A stretch of DNA of 64,000 nt from Sphingomonadales bacterium (GTDB lineage Bacteria > Pseudomonadota > Alphaproteobacteria > Sphingomonadales > Sphingomonadaceae). Position 1 is the first letter of the stretch; every line of letters begins with the position of its first letter. Position numbers and translations under genes: made by a program. The stretch covers positions 124,001 to 188,000 of the forward strand of contig JADKHG010000003.1 in NCBI GenBank assembly GCA_016721875.1. Reading direction: 5' to 3'. The notes below the pieces were generated by a model. That model ran no database searches. It saw only the letters and a list, made by a program, of their open reading frames with translations, and was not told the origin of the DNA. Positions 17,423 through 26,045 of this stretch are shown piece by piece.

Positions 17423-18304
17423 TTAGGGGCGCGACAGGGTAATTCCAAGCGGAAGCTGACCCCGGCGCAGCGCAGCGACAATCGCCGCACCGCTTTCGCC
17501 AGCCTCGCGCAATTCCGACAACGGTTTCGACGCGCGGCTTTTGGCCAGTTTCTCTCCGCTATCGTCGAGCAGCAAGGGGTGGTGCCAGTAAAGCGGTTGG
17601 GGCAAATCTAGCAGCTGCTGCAACAGCCGATGGATCGCGGTGTAAGCGAAAAGATCCATTCCGCGCACGACATGGCTGATCGCGTCAGTGGCATCATCCA
17701 GTGTAGCCGCCAGATGATAGCTGGCGGGTGCATCCTTGCGCCACAGCACCACATCGCCAAATATGGCTGGATTGGCGATTTGCGGACCTGCGGCGAGGTC
17801 GATCCAGCTGAGCGGCCCGGTCAATGCGACCGCCTTCTCCATATCCAGTCGCCAGCAAAAATCGCCGTCGCCTCCGCTCCGCCCCCTGCAGGTCCCCGGA
17901 TAGACCGGACCGTCGGGCCCGTGGCGCACCGGCTGCTGCTTCAATGCTTCGGCGATTTCGCTGCGCGTACACCAGCATTGATAGACCAGCCCTTTTTCTT
18001 TCAGTCGTTCAAGCGCTGCGGCATAGTTCGCGATGCGCTGCGACTGGAACAGCGGCGCTCCATCAGGATGCAGCCCGAGCCACGCCATATCGTCGATAAT
18101 GGCTGCGATATGTTCGGGCCGGCTGCGGGTGCCGTCGATATCTTCAATCCGCAGCAGGAATTTTCCGCCAAAGGCTCGGGCAAAATCATGCGCGCACAGT
18201 GCCGAAAACGCATGGCCAATATGCAGCCGCCCGTTGGGGCTGGGCGCAAACCGCGTGGCGCTCACAACCTGTGGCGCAAATTCAACACCAGCAATTTTAC
18301 CCAC
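17423..18304 (-). CDS. gluQ: Glutamyl-Q tRNA(Asp) synthetase
   Basis: 293-aa truncated GluRS paralogue lacking the anticodon-binding domain; it charges glutamate onto queuosine at position 34 of tRNA(Asp). Motifs: RFAPSPNGRLHIGHAFSAL (HIGH box), LRIEDID, a zinc site (CWC ... YPGTC), and a KMSKS-like KLAKS. The GTG start at 18304 is uncertain; a GTG at 18265, just before SATRFAPSPN, would give the more usual N-terminus. Separated by 47 bases from the 76-aa membrane gene. Confidence 0.92.
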   Translation of the reverse strand: MGKIAGVEFAPQVVSATRFAPSPNGRLHIGHAFSALCAHDFARAFGGKFLLRIEDIDGTRSRPEHIAAIIDDMAWLGLHPDGAPLFQSQRIANYAAALERLKEKGLVYQCWCTRSEIAEALKQQPVRHGPDGPVYPGTCRGRSGGDGDFCWRLDMEKAVALTGPLSWIDLAAGPQIANPAIFGDVVLWRKDAPASYHLAATLDDATDAISHVVRGMDLFAYTAIHRLLQQLLDLPQPLYWHHPLLLDDSGEKLAKSRASKPLSELREAGESGAAIVAALRRGQLPLGITLSRP

Positions 18305-18433
18305 AGAATACCATATCTAGTGTCTTTTGCCCTCTTGACGTCAATTTATGCGCAAATAGGTTGGCGATTGTCAAAATGCTGTAACGTGCTTGGGCAAAAC
18401 GCGATACAGATTGTCAGGGGAGAATGAAGCGGC

Positions 18434-19018
18434 ATGTATCATGCAGGTACCCTTGAAGCGGCCGGCAGGGCCAGGCATCCGGAAAATTGTCCGGCGCTGG
18501 TGTTGAACGCCGACTACACACCACTCAGCTATTATCCGTTGAGCCTGTGGCCGTGGCAGACCGCGATAAAGGCGGTTTTCCTCGATAAGGTCGATATTGT
18601 CGCCAGCTATGACCGGCACGTCCACAGTCCCAGTCTAGACATGCAGATCCCATCGGTGATTGCGCTTCGGCAATATGTGAAGCCCAATGAATATCCCGCC
18701 TTCACCCGTTTTAACCTGTTTTTGCGCGACAAGTTCGAATGCCAATATTGCGGATGTGGCGACCATCTGACTTTCGACCATATCGTCCCGCGCCGCCTGG
18801 GCGGACGGACAAGCTGGGAGAATGTCACAACGGCCTGTCTGCCGTGCAACCTCAAAAAAGGCGGACGCACACCAAAGCAGGCGCATATGCAGCTGCGGAT
18901 GGCAGCGATTCGCCCGACCAGCTGGCAATTACAGGATCGGGGTCGCGGCTTCCCGCCCAACTATCTGCACGATAGCTGGCGCGACTGGCTCTATTGGGAC
19001 ATTGAGCTGGAGGCTTAG
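18434..19018 (+). CDS. HNH endonuclease family protein
   Basis: 194-aa protein with an intact HNH core: CQYCG, LTFDHIVPRRLGG, WENVTTACLPCNLKKGGRTP, giving the four zinc cysteines and the catalytic His of the FDH strand. The N-terminus LVLNADYTPLSYYPLS is the widespread chromosomal HNH family, which is not linked to a restriction system here. Role in the cell is not established. It overlaps the stop of the convergent 2Fe-2S gene by four bases. Confidence 0.9.
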   Translation: MYHAGTLEAAGRARHPENCPALVLNADYTPLSYYPLSLWPWQTAIKAVFLDKVDIVASYDRHVHSPSLDMQIPSVIALRQYVKPNEYPAFTRFNLFLRDKFECQYCGCGDHLTFDHIVPRRLGGRTSWENVTTACLPCNLKKGGRTPKQAHMQLRMAAIRPTSWQLQDRGRGFPPNYLHDSWRDWLYWDIELEA

Positions 19019-19557
19019 TCCTTCTTACCTCGCAAAGCAGGCACAGCTGCCGCCGCATCCTCTGGCGTGATCCCCGGCGGCGGGGTTGCCGAAATCCGGC
19101 TTTCCCCGCGCATGACCCGCGCCGCCCGCTGCACCGCATCCCGCAGACGAGGGTAAACACCGCAACGGCAGATATTGGTAAGCGCGGCGTCGATATCGGC
19201 ATCCGACGGATTGGGGTTTTTCTTCAGCAGCACCGATGCCGCCATGATCATCCCCGGAGTGCAGAAACCGCATTGTACCGCCCCTGCGGCAACAAAGGCT
19301 TGTTGCAGAGGGTGGCTGCGGTCGATCGACAGCCGCTCGATCGTGGTGACGAAGCGTCCTTCGGCCTCGGCTAGGGTAACCATGCAGCTTTTCAGCGCTT
19401 CTCCGTCGATATCGACAACGCAAGACCCGCAATCGCCCTGCCCGCAGCCAAATTTGGTGCCGGTCAGGTTCGACGCGTCGCGCAACGCCCACAAAAGCGG
19501 GGTTGCCGGATCCATCCGGTATTCCACCGGACGTTCGTTGACGGTCAATTTGGTCAA
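19015..19557 (-). CDS. (2Fe-2S)-binding protein, small subunit of a molybdenum hydroxylase (IorA-like)
   Basis: About 180 aa from a TTG at 19557. Two iron-sulfur domains are complete: plant-type GCGQGDCGSC with a later C (EALKSC), and the helical C-terminal cluster CGFCTPGMIM ... CRCGVYPRL. Start chosen because MTKLTVNERPVEYRMDP is the normal family N-terminus; a longer frame to 19644 would lie inside the aldolase gene. Normally it works with a large molybdopterin subunit, which is absent here, so the partner must be elsewhere or lost. Starts two bases after the aldolase stop. Confidence 0.85.
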   Translation of the reverse strand: MTKLTVNERPVEYRMDPATPLLWALRDASNLTGTKFGCGQGDCGSCVVDIDGEALKSCMVTLAEAEGRFVTTIERLSIDRSHPLQQAFVAAGAVQCGFCTPGMIMAASVLLKKNPNPSDADIDAALTNICRCGVYPRLRDAVQRAARVMRGESRISATPPPGITPEDAAAAVPALRGKKD

Positions 19558-19558
19558 G

Positions 19559-20323
19559 TCAATCGCGCCAGCTGGTGTCGATCTTGTCCACGCGGCGAAC
19601 CATGGCGTCGAAATCAGCCTTGCCCGCCCCACCGGGGATCGCAACCTGATATTGGTCGCGCTGGTGCACCGCGATGACTTCGTCGGGGACCATGATCGGC
19701 TTGCACATGCTCATCGTCGCCAGCTGGATTTCGCAAGCGCGTTGCAGCACCCAATACATCTGGAAGGCAGCTGGCAGCGACTTGCCCATCACCACCGGCC
19801 CGTGATTTTTCAGCATCAGCACGCGGTGGTCGCCCAGATTTTGCAGAAGACGCACGCCTTCCTCATCACGCACGGTAATGCCTTCAAAATCATGCCAACC
19901 CATATGACCGATCAGATTGCAGGCGTAGAAATTGGTCGGCTGGAGCCCGCCCTCGAGCGAACAGACCGCCATCGTCGCTGTCGTGTGGGTATGGATGATC
20001 GCATGCGCGTCGGGCACATTTCTGTGGAAAAGGCTGTGCTGGACAAATCCGGCGCGGTTCACATGCCAGGGATTGTCGGCATCAACCTTATTGCCATCGA
20101 TATCGATCTTGATCAGGCTGGAGGCAGTGACTTCGGAAAAGTGCATGCCATAGGGGTTGATCAGATAGCTGCCGTCCTCGTCGGGCACCTTCACCGTGAT
20201 GTGGTTGTAGATCATTTCGTCCCAGCCCATCATCGCGAAAACACGATAGCAAGCGGCCAGTTCCTGACGTGCAGCCCATTCCGATTCGCTATATTTGCTG
20301 TTGCGTTTGATCTGCGTTGCCAT
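19559..20323 (-). CDS. Class II aldolase/adducin family protein
   Basis: About 254-aa zinc-dependent aldolase-fold protein. Metal ligands and motif are visible: MIYNHITVKVP, the AHAIIHTHTTATMAV pair of histidines, and LKNHGPVVMG. Start at ATG 20323 (MATQIKRNSKYSE); GGTGAG lies nine bases upstream, while an ATG at 20332 is an alternative. Family members include fuculose/ribulose phosphate aldolases and decarboxylases; substrate unknown. The 2Fe-2S subunit follows directly, so the two may be one transcript. Confidence 0.88.
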   Translation of the reverse strand: MATQIKRNSKYSESEWAARQELAACYRVFAMMGWDEMIYNHITVKVPDEDGSYLINPYGMHFSEVTASSLIKIDIDGNKVDADNPWHVNRAGFVQHSLFHRNVPDAHAIIHTHTTATMAVCSLEGGLQPTNFYACNLIGHMGWHDFEGITVRDEEGVRLLQNLGDHRVLMLKNHGPVVMGKSLPAAFQMYWVLQRACEIQLATMSMCKPIMVPDEVIAVHQRDQYQVAIPGGAGKADFDAMVRRVDKIDTSWRD

Positions 20324-20503
20324 GTCGATCATCTCACCTTTATGTTGCTTTGATACCACTATGTCGCGAAAGCTGCGGGGCGGCAAGGGGCCAGCGGGCG
20401 GAAAAACCGCATTTTTGCTTGAATTCCGAATCCATGCACTCTAAGGGCGCGGTCGGTTCGCCGCTCTAACTGCGCGGCGATTTTCGTTTTTGACTGGCTT
20501 TTT

Positions 20504-20534
20504 GCGGGTTTTGGCCCGCCAACCGATTCGGTTG
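20504..20534 (+). promoter_or_regulatory. Twin hairpins in the rpsU leader
   Basis: Two adjacent stem-loops stand 31-61 bases before the rpsU start: GCGGG/CCCGC with a six-base loop (20504-20519), then a perfect 15-base palindrome CAACCGATTCGGTTG (20520-20534). The second has no poly-U, so attenuation or a protein-binding leader is more likely than termination. Function is inferred. Confidence 0.45.
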
Positions 20535-20564
20535 TGACCAAGACGTTCGGAGTGTGGATTTTTT

Positions 20565-20771
20565 ATGCAGATCATCGTTCGCGATAACAATGTAGATCAG
20601 GCGCTGCGGGCCCTGAAGAAGAAACTACAGCGCGAAGGCGTGTACCGCGAAATGAAGCTGCGCCGTCATTATGAAAAGCCGTCGGAAAAGCGCGCCCGTG
20701 AAAAGGCTGCTGCAATCCGTCGCGCCCGCAAGATGGAACGCAAAGTCGCCGAACGCGACAACGGCAAATAA
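20565..20771 (+). CDS. rpsU: 30S ribosomal protein S21
   Basis: 68-aa bS21 that binds the 3' domain of 16S rRNA near the anti-Shine-Dalgarno. MQIIVRDNNVDQALRALKKK and the basic RRHYEKPSEKRAREKAAAIRR tail are typical of alphaproteobacterial S21. The ribosome binding site (GGAGTGTGG region) is weak, as often in this gene. Followed by a strong terminator, so a monocistronic transcript is likely. Confidence 0.97.
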   Translation: MQIIVRDNNVDQALRALKKKLQREGVYREMKLRRHYEKPSEKRAREKAAAIRRARKMERKVAERDNGK

Positions 20772-20795
20772 TCTTGACCGACAATCGGTAAAAAC

Positions 20796-20824
20796 AAAGG
20801 GCGCCCAACGGGCGCTCTTTTTTT
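20796..20824 (+). terminator. Rho-independent terminator after rpsU
   Basis: AAAGGGCGCCC and GGGCGCTCTTT form an 11-base-pair stem with a three-base loop, followed by a run of T to 20824. Located 25 bases after the rpsU stop. Confidence 0.92.
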
Positions 20825-20875
20825 ATCCGCAGCACGCGCTATGAGGGCGCCAGCAAAGCAAATCAGAGGTAGATC

Positions 20876-21559
20876 ATGTCTGTAACAGCCGTTCCCATCC
20901 AGCCGCTGAAAAAAGGCGTATTGGCAAAATACTGGATCGGCATTGCCGTCTTGCTTCTGGCTGCAGCGGCGCTGGCATGGTTCGGCACCAAATCGATCCG
21001 CAGCGAATATGCGCTCGATGACCAGTTCCTCAGCGACAATGCCGGTGAAGACGGCGTCACCCAGACCAAATCTGGCTTGCAGATCAAGACCATCAAGGGC
21101 GGCGAAGGAAAATCTCCCACCGATGATGATGTGGTAGAAATTACTTTGAAGGGCGTTCTGCGCGATGGCACCGTTTTCCAGCCTGAAGATCGCGGTCCCC
21201 TGCCCGTCGCAGGCAGTGTTCCCGGATTTTCCGAAGCGCTGAAGTTGATGAAAAAGGGCGGCAAATATAAAATCTGGATCCCCAGCGATCTTGGCTATGG
21301 CGCCAATGACGTTCCTGATCCCCGCACTGGCGGCGTTGCCATTCCGGGCAACAGCCTGCTGATCTTTGACGTCGAACTGCACGACTATCTGCCGCGCGCC
21401 GAGTTTGAAAAGCGGATGAAGGCACAGCAGGAAGCGATGCAGAAAGCCGGAGGTCCCGGAAAGCAGGGCGGTGCTCCGCAAGGTGGTGGTCAGGGCGAAC
21501 TCCCCCCTGAAATCCAGGCACAGATCGAAGCGCAAATGCGCGCGCAGCAAGGTCAGTAA
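20876..21559 (+). CDS. FKBP-type peptidyl-prolyl cis-trans isomerase, membrane anchored
   Basis: 227-aa protein with one N-terminal helix (about 20-40) placing an FKBP domain (about 65-175) in the periplasm, where it would help folding of exported proteins. Conserved FKBP segments: DDVVEITLKGVLRDGTVFQ, VPGFSEALKLMKKGGKYKIW, LGYGANDVPD, IPGNSLLIFDVEL. The C-terminal 50 residues are Gly/Gln-rich and disordered (GGPGKQGGAPQGGGQGELP). No neighbour link beyond proximity to rpsU. Confidence 0.93.
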   Translation: MSVTAVPIQPLKKGVLAKYWIGIAVLLLAAAALAWFGTKSIRSEYALDDQFLSDNAGEDGVTQTKSGLQIKTIKGGEGKSPTDDDVVEITLKGVLRDGTVFQPEDRGPLPVAGSVPGFSEALKLMKKGGKYKIWIPSDLGYGANDVPDPRTGGVAIPGNSLLIFDVELHDYLPRAEFEKRMKAQQEAMQKAGGPGKQGGAPQGGGQGELPPEIQAQIEAQMRAQQGQ

Positions 21560-21623
21560 AGGCGTAACTTCGGTTTAACCACTTTGTTATAGGCTCCCCG
21601 CCGATACCGGCAGGGGATAGCCA

Positions 21624-22556
21624 ATGACATTCCAGTTCGACCAATTCAGCGCAGCCATCCGCGCGGGCGGCGCCATCGACGCGCAAGATACTCTGGCACT
21701 GCGGCAATGGGCCTGGGCCGACGGCACCATGGGTCAGGCCGAGGCCGAGGCGCTGTTCGAACTCAACGCGCTGTCGCGCAGCCGCGACCCGCAATGGATC
21801 GACTTCTTTGTCGAGGCGGTCTGCGACTATGTGATCAACGGCAGCGACCCCAAAGGCTATGTCAGCGAACAAGATGCCGCCTGGCTGATCGCGCAGATCG
21901 ACAAGGACGGTCGCGTCGATTCACTGGGCGAGATGGAACTGCTGGTGAAGCTGGCGGAAAAAATCACCGACGCCCCCAATGTCCTGAAATTCTTTGCCCT
22001 CGACCAGCTCGAGCGGATTGTCGTCAGCGGCGAAGGACCGACTCGCGAAAGTGCAGACAGTCCGCGTTGTGTGACAGCTGCCGAAGCAGTCCTACTGCGC
22101 CGATTGGTCTTCGCGCCCGGCAGCAACGGCCCTGCGCGGGTCAGCCGGGAAGAAGCCGATGCACTGTTCCGGATAAAGGATGTTTGCCTACACGGGCAAA
22201 ACGCACCTGAATGGAAAAAGCTGTTTGTGCAGGGCGTTGCCAACCATCTGACCGGTTTTTCATCCTACACTCCGCTGACCAGCGAGCGCGCGGCCCAGCT
22301 GGAGAACTTCATGCGGGTTTCGACGCCTTCGATCGGGCGCTTTTTCGGGCGGATGGCGCAACTCGATCTCGATGCCGGACTGAAGGCGATATTTGGTGGT
22401 AGCGAAAACAAGCGTGATCTGGATACCGAACAGGCGCTGGCCGAAGCTGTGACCGGCGAAGAGCAAAGCTGGCTGAATGTGCGGATGGCCGACAGCCTCG
22501 GCATCGACAGCTATGAACGCGCATTGCTGACATTTGTCGCCAAAGACGCGCGTTAA
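21624..22556 (+). CDS. Conserved hypothetical protein (310 aa)
   Basis: Soluble, mostly helical protein of 310 residues without signal peptide. It shows two similar blocks (AVCDYVINGSDPKGYVSEQDAAWL and GVANHLTGFSSYTPLTSERA), suggesting an internal duplication, each with an acidic/turn motif; one stretch, DKDGRVDSLGEME, resembles an EF-hand loop. I do not recognise the family. Overlaps the EamA gene stop by four bases on the opposite strand. Confidence 0.7.
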   Translation: MTFQFDQFSAAIRAGGAIDAQDTLALRQWAWADGTMGQAEAEALFELNALSRSRDPQWIDFFVEAVCDYVINGSDPKGYVSEQDAAWLIAQIDKDGRVDSLGEMELLVKLAEKITDAPNVLKFFALDQLERIVVSGEGPTRESADSPRCVTAAEAVLLRRLVFAPGSNGPARVSREEADALFRIKDVCLHGQNAPEWKKLFVQGVANHLTGFSSYTPLTSERAAQLENFMRVSTPSIGRFFGRMAQLDLDAGLKAIFGGSENKRDLDTEQALAEAVTGEEQSWLNVRMADSLGIDSYERALLTFVAKDAR

Positions 22557-23446
22557 AGCCCGCCCAGCAGCGCCAGCACCACTCCGGCACCCACAAGCAA
22601 AAGCCCCAGTGTCTCGCCCGGCTTGCGCGCCTCGCGAAGGTAGAACCGGCTGAATCCCAAGGTCAGGATCACCTCGACCTGCCCCACCGCGCGCGCCAGC
22701 GCGACCGGAGCAGTGGCAAAACCGGTGAACCAGCAAGCTGAACCCAGCGCGGCAAGCAGCCCCACCTGCCCCGAGGTGCGCCAGCTTTTGAAAACGCGCA
22801 CGACCTGATCGGGCTCTCGCCACGCAACATAACCGCCCTGCATCAAGGTCTGGCAAGCGTTGATCACCACCAGCCCGGTCAGCGCCGCCAACACCTTGTC
22901 TGCCGTTTCCAGCTCCAGCGTCGCCGCCTTCACAAAGATCGAAGTCATGGTAAAGCCAAGCCCTGCGCCCAGCCCGCACAGCGCGGCTGGCTGCACCAGA
23001 TCGGCCAGCTGCAACCTTTGCCCGCCCGCCGCCACAATCATCACCCCGGCCACGCCAAAAGCAATCCCGCTTATCGTGACGAGGCTCAGCGTCTCACCCA
23101 GCAACAGAAACGCCAGCAGCGCGCCCTGCATCGCCTCGGTCTTGGCAAAAGCCGTACCCGCGACATAGTTGCGATAGCCAAATGCCATCAGCAGCAAATT
23201 GGTACCGATGATCTGCGCCAAGCCCGCAGCGGCGCAAGAGGTGAGGAAAGGCACACCTGTCGCTGGCAAGCTTGCGCCGCTACCCCAGAGATAGAGGCCG
23301 AGTAAGACCAAGCCCACCGGCAACCCATAAAGATAGCGCACCAACCCCGCCGCATTCACCGAAAGCTCAGCCCGCACCCGCTGCTGCACAGCCGTCCGCC
23401 ACGCCTGAAACAGCGCGGCAAGAAGAGTGGCGGGGAGCCAGATCAC
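22553..23446 (-). CDS. EamA/DMT family transporter
   Basis: 297-aa drug/metabolite-type transporter with about ten helices and the usual two EamA repeats (about 20-140 and 150-290). GTG start overlaps the fumarase stop by four bases (GTGA), suggesting translational coupling with fumarase, but functional coupling is not implied. Substrate unknown. Confidence 0.85.
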   Translation of the reverse strand: MIWLPATLLAALFQAWRTAVQQRVRAELSVNAAGLVRYLYGLPVGLVLLGLYLWGSGASLPATGVPFLTSCAAAGLAQIIGTNLLLMAFGYRNYVAGTAFAKTEAMQGALLAFLLLGETLSLVTISGIAFGVAGVMIVAAGGQRLQLADLVQPAALCGLGAGLGFTMTSIFVKAATLELETADKVLAALTGLVVINACQTLMQGGYVAWREPDQVVRVFKSWRTSGQVGLLAALGSACWFTGFATAPVALARAVGQVEVILTLGFSRFYLREARKPGETLGLLLVGAGVVLALLGGL

Positions 23447-24966
23447 TCAGCTGGAACCAGCAGCCCTTCCTCCGCAATCTTCTTCTTCCGCACCAGCGGC
23501 GCAGTCGTGTGGACGTTTTCGCCGCTGCTATCGACCGCGACGGTCACCGGGAAGTCGCTGACCTCAAATTCATAGATCGCCTCCATGCCCAGGTCTTCAA
23601 AGCCGACGACCTTGCTGCCCTTAATCGCGCGTGCAACCAGATAGGCGGCACCGCCGACCGCCATCAGATAGGCCGACTTGTGCTTGGCGATAGCTTGTGT
23701 CGCCGCAGGGCCGCGCTCGGCTTTGCCGACACAGCCGAGCAGGCCTTGTTCGAGCATCATATCCATAAAGCTGTCCATCCGGGTGGCTGTGGTAGGGCCA
23801 GCGGGGCCGACAATTTCCTCACCCACCGGATCGACGGGGCCGACATAATAGATCATGCGGCCCGCAAAGCTGACCGGCAGTTCCTCACCCTTGGCGAGCA
23901 TGTCCTTGATCCGCTTGTGCGCGGCGTCGCGGCCGGTGAGCATCTTTCCGTTGAGCAGCAGCCGGTCGCCGGCTTTCCAGCCCTGCACATCAGCAGCAGT
24001 CAGCGTGTCGAGATCGACGCGCTTCGCCGAACTGTCAGGCGCCCATTCAACCTTGGGCCATTCGTCGAGCTTGGGCGCTTCGAGGAACACCGGCCCCTCG
24101 CCCTTCAACGTGAAATGCGCGTGGCGGGTGGCGGCGCAATTGGGGATCATTGCTACAGGCTTTGACGCGGCGTGGGTCGGATAATCCATGATCTTGACGT
24201 CGAGGATCGTCGTCAGCCCGCCCAGCCCCTGTGCACCGATGCCGAGCGCGTTGACCTTGTCGAAAATCTCGATGCGCAGCCGCTCGATATCATTTTGGGC
24301 CCCGCGCGCCTTCAGCGCACCCATGTCGATATGGCCCATCAGGCTTTCCTTGGCGAGTACCATCGCCTTTTCCGCCGTGCCGCCAATGCCGATGCCGAGC
24401 ATCCCCGGCGGGCACCAGCCAGCGCCCATTTGCGGGATCATCTCCAGAACCCAGTCAACGATATTGTCGCCGGGGTTCATCATCTTGAACTTGGTCTTAT
24501 TCTCGCTGCCACCACCCTTGGCCGCGACATCGAACGACACCGTGTCGCCGGGCACCATTTCGAGATGGACGACCGAAGGCGTGTTGTCGCGGGTGTTGAC
24601 GCGGGTAAAGGCGGGGTCAGCCAATATCGAGGCACGCAGCTTGTTTTCAGGGTGGAGGTAAGCGCGGCGCACGCCTTCATCAATCACTTCCTGCAAACTG
24701 CGGTGGCTGTCGAGCACGCAGCCCTGCCCCCATTTGACGATGACGGTGACAATGCCAGTATCCTGACAGATCGGGCGGTGCCCCTCTGCACACATGCGGC
24801 TGTTGGTCAGGATTTGCGCGATGGCATCCTTCGCCGCTGGCCCCTGCTCCTTCTCATAAGCCTCCCCCAGCGCGCGGATATAATCCATCGGATGGAAATA
24901 GCTGATATATTGCAGCGCGTCGGCGACGCTTTCGATGATGTCGGCTTCGCTGATGGTGACGGTCAT
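23443..24966 (-). CDS. Fumarate hydratase class I
   Basis: 507-aa iron-sulfur fumarase (fumarate to L-malate, TCA cycle). The family blocks GHRPICQDTGIVTVIVKWG, GAGWCPPGMLGIGIGGTAEK, and VGPVDPVGEEIVGPAGPTTA are present, including cysteines positioned for 4Fe-4S ligation. Start at 24966 has AAGGA eight bases upstream; a longer frame from 24984 lacks this. Full length for the two-domain class I enzyme. Confidence 0.95.
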   Translation of the reverse strand: MTVTISEADIIESVADALQYISYFHPMDYIRALGEAYEKEQGPAAKDAIAQILTNSRMCAEGHRPICQDTGIVTVIVKWGQGCVLDSHRSLQEVIDEGVRRAYLHPENKLRASILADPAFTRVNTRDNTPSVVHLEMVPGDTVSFDVAAKGGGSENKTKFKMMNPGDNIVDWVLEMIPQMGAGWCPPGMLGIGIGGTAEKAMVLAKESLMGHIDMGALKARGAQNDIERLRIEIFDKVNALGIGAQGLGGLTTILDVKIMDYPTHAASKPVAMIPNCAATRHAHFTLKGEGPVFLEAPKLDEWPKVEWAPDSSAKRVDLDTLTAADVQGWKAGDRLLLNGKMLTGRDAAHKRIKDMLAKGEELPVSFAGRMIYYVGPVDPVGEEIVGPAGPTTATRMDSFMDMMLEQGLLGCVGKAERGPAATQAIAKHKSAYLMAVGGAAYLVARAIKGSKVVGFEDLGMEAIYEFEVSDFPVTVAVDSSGENVHTTAPLVRKKKIAEEGLLVPAE

Positions 24967-25037
24967 GCACACGGTCCTTGGCAAAGGGGAGATGTTGCCC
25001 GAGCGCCTAGACCAAGCCTGCGATGCGGAAAAGCCCC

Positions 25038-25940
25038 TTATGCGGGCTTTGCACTTTCATCGCGCAGCCGGATCAATCCTTCCTGCGTCGCTGATGCTAC
25101 TAGCCGACCGTCGCGGGTGTAGATCGAACCGCGATTGAACCCGCGACCATGCCCTGTCCATGGGCTGTCGCAGCTGTAGAGAAGCCAGTCGTCAACGCGG
25201 AAATCATCGTGCAGCCAGACCGCATGATCGAGGCTGGCGCTCATCATGCCCGGCGTCAGCCAGGTCACGCCATGCGCCAAAGTACAGGTGCCAAGCAGCC
25301 AGCTGTCGCTTTGATAGGCGAGCATCGCCCTGTGCATCGCGGGATCATCGACGGTGTTTTTGCGAAAGAGGAAGCGCACATCCTGCGCCGCTGGCGGACT
25401 TTTGTCACCGCCAAGCCAATCGCGGGCATTGACCGGTCGGCTTTCAAAGGCGCGTTCGCGCACGAAATTGTCGCGAAATTTTTCCGGGATCTGGTCTGCA
25501 TAGATGGCACGAAGCTCCGCCTCGTCCTTCAACTCTTCAGGCGGTGGCACATCAGGCATCGGATTTTGGTGGCTCAGTCCTTTTTCGGCTTTCTGGAAAG
25601 AGCAGGCCATGTTCAGGATTGGCTTGTCCTGTTGCAACGCGATGATCCGACGCGTTGAAAAACTGCCGCCATCAAAATCGCGTTCGACCCGATAGGTGAT
25701 TTCATAATCTTCGCTGCCGGCGCGCATGAAATAGGCGTGAAGCGAATGGGCAATGCGTTCGGACGACACCGTGTCCTGCGCTGCTGCCAGCGCCTGTGCT
25801 ATCACTTGCCCGCCAAAGACCCGTCCGACGCCGCCGGGTTTGCGTTTGCCCAGATACCAGCCGTCGCCCATGCGGGTGACGGTCAACAGGTCTTCCAATT
25901 CGGTTACCAGCGTACAGGCAGTGTTTTCGATGTCAGTCAT
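25038..25940 (-). CDS. tesB: Acyl-CoA thioesterase II (TesB family)
   Basis: 300-aa double hot-dog thioesterase hydrolysing acyl-CoA. GGQVIAQALAAAQDTV in the N-terminal hot dog and SLDHAVWLHDDFRVDDWLLY in the C-terminal half are diagnostic, with the Asp/Thr/Gln catalytic network region visible (ASLDH, ATQEGLIR). Normal length. Stands alone between fumarase and the MarR-GNAT gene. Confidence 0.92.
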   Translation of the reverse strand: MTDIENTACTLVTELEDLLTVTRMGDGWYLGKRKPGGVGRVFGGQVIAQALAAAQDTVSSERIAHSLHAYFMRAGSEDYEITYRVERDFDGGSFSTRRIIALQQDKPILNMACSFQKAEKGLSHQNPMPDVPPPEELKDEAELRAIYADQIPEKFRDNFVRERAFESRPVNARDWLGGDKSPPAAQDVRFLFRKNTVDDPAMHRAMLAYQSDSWLLGTCTLAHGVTWLTPGMMSASLDHAVWLHDDFRVDDWLLYSCDSPWTGHGRGFNRGSIYTRDGRLVASATQEGLIRLRDESAKPA

Positions 25941-26045
25941 TCGGGGGCCGATAGCAGCGGGGAGGAAGGAAAGGCAATGGCGGGCGAGCAGGACGCACGG
26001 ATTCCTAATACAAAATAACAGAGGTTTGACCTGTCAGCCAAATAT

